From NCBI GenBank assembly GCA_035506215.1, contig DATJPW010000071.1, positions 1 to 64,000 of the forward strand: a DNA stretch of 64,000 nucleotides, read 5' to 3'. A program made the position numbers and the translations under genes. Origin of the DNA: DATJPW01 sp035506215 (lineage in GTDB: Bacteria; Desulfobacterota; Desulfomonilia; Desulfomonilales; Desulfomonilaceae). This document shows, one piece after another, positions 63,347-64,000 of the stretch. The notes under the pieces are model-generated. The model had not been told where the DNA came from and ran no database searches. It saw only the letters and a program-made list of their open reading frames with translations. Position 1 is the stretch's first letter; each line of letters opens with the position of its first letter.

Positions 63347-64000
63347 ATGCTGGAAACCATCTGGTTCCTTTTGTGGGGCTTGCTCTGGGGTATCTATTTC
63401 ATGCTGGACGGCTTCGACCTGGGGCTGGGAACGGCCATGCCGTTTCTGGCCAGGGACGAAAAACAGATACGGACTATCTACAATTCCATGGGACCGTTCT
63501 GGGACGGGAATGAGGTCTGGCTGATCACGGCAGGCGGCGTAACCTTTGCCGCGTTTCCCACAACCTATGCGGTAATGTTCAGTACCCTTTACACGCCGTT
63601 GCTGCTGATTTTGTTCGCGCTCATCATTAGGGCCGTAGCGTTCGAATTCAGAGGGAAGGTCGAAAACCGTGCCTGGAAGTGCCTGTGGGACACATGTCTC
63701 TTCGTGGGCAGCTTCGCGCCGGCATTGCTGTTCGGTGTAGCGTTCGCCAATATTTTCCAGGGCATACCGTTTGACGCCAAGGGCGCTTTTCACGGCAATC
63801 TGTTCACCCTGCTCAATCCGTACGGCATATTGGGAGGCCTTCTATTTGTCGCGCTCTTCGTCCAGCATGGCCTTTTGTGGCTGACGATAAAGACCTCGGG
63901 GCCCCTTGAGGACAGAGCGATCCGGGCCACACGACCGGTCTGGGGTGCGCTCCTTATCGTAGCGGTGATTTTTCTTGTATACACGTGGTTTGCCACCCCC
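63347..64000 (+). CDS. cydB: Cytochrome bd quinol oxidase subunit II (partial)
   Basis: The first 218 codons run off the window end. The opening LLWGIYFMLDGFDLGLG and NEVWLITAGGVTFAAFP are typical of CydB. Several membrane segments are present. It starts 17 bases after cydA, so both belong to one operon. Confidence 0.93.
   Translation, partial: MLETIWFLLWGLLWGIYFMLDGFDLGLGTAMPFLARDEKQIRTIYNSMGPFWDGNEVWLITAGGVTFAAFPTTYAVMFSTLYTPLLLILFALIIRAVAFEFRGKVENRAWKCLWDTCLFVGSFAPALLFGVAFANIFQGIPFDAKGAFHGNLFTLLNPYGILGGLLFVALFVQHGLLWLTIKTSGPLEDRAIRATRPVWGALLIVAVIFLVYTWFATP

Noticed and set aside
1..64000. CRISPR arrays, prophage or insertion-sequence genes
   Set aside because: No regularly spaced direct repeats, transposase, integrase or phage structural genes were seen.

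Overview
The window reads as chromosomal DNA of an anaerobic delta-proteobacterium (Desulfobacterota), probably a relative of sulfate reducers or syntrophs such as Desulfomonile. This is inferred from gene content: multiheme c-type cytochromes with NrfC/NrfD-type partners, rubredoxin with an FprA-type flavo-diiron protein, a DVU0298-type HEAT protein, a DUF169 protein and a LUD-domain protein. No mobile-element, phage or CRISPR genes were seen. Gene density is high, and many genes use GTG or TTG starts backed by clear ribosome binding sites.

Layout. (1) 0-5.4 kb: a fused transaldolase/glucose-6-phosphate isomerase, then Maf, the PLP-binding protein YggS and an SCP2 lipid-binding protein. (2) 5.6-11.8 kb, minus strand: secreted or lipoprotein hydrolases, namely a serine beta-lactamase-like protein, two esterases of which one has Cys in place of the nucleophilic Ser, and an NlpC/P60-like protein. 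(3) 11.8-18.5 kb: an ArgA-like acetyltransferase, RecN, NAD kinase, RarA, a HicB antitoxin next to a twice-frameshifted hicA, and a periplasmic 5'-nucleotidase. (4) 18.6-24.4 kb: tRNA-Pro(TGG), an APS-kinase/phosphodiesterase fusion, and a fused 2Fe-2S plus molybdopterin hydroxylase. (5) 24.6-30.8 kb, minus strand: a GHMP kinase, a LUD protein, a PBP1b-like glycosyltransferase whose transpeptidase domain has lost its active-site motifs, and a VWA/MoxR pair. (6) 31-37 kb: two small Cys-rich secreted paralogues with the same promoter and leader, an MFS transporter, a CAP protein and a TAXI receptor. (7) 37-41 kb: thiolase, LipB and an FtsX-type permease. (8) 41-46 kb, minus strand: a tight operon of an octaheme HAO-like cytochrome, a tetraheme cytochrome, a Tat-exported four-cluster ferredoxin, an NrfD-type quinone-interacting membrane protein and a periplasmic HEAT protein. 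(9) 46-55 kb: a YcgN-type protein with HypB, an ABC exporter, and several hypothetical envelope proteins. (10) 55.9-64 kb: a thioredoxin-like protein, a peroxiredoxin, a second octaheme HAO-like cytochrome, a rubredoxin-like protein, an FMN reductase, rubredoxin, FprA, a HEAT protein and CydAB, with cydB cut off by the window edge.

How the genes work together. Regions 8 and 10 are the functional core. Region 8 looks like a quinone-to-periplasm electron-transfer complex ending in an HAO-type octaheme enzyme. Region 10 looks like an oxygen/peroxide/nitric-oxide defence set, joining cytoplasmic reduction (rubredoxin to FprA), membrane reduction (cytochrome bd) and periplasmic reduction (peroxiredoxin and octaheme cytochrome). 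The remaining regions are mostly housekeeping and envelope functions. A family of short GC-rich inverted repeats is scattered between genes.
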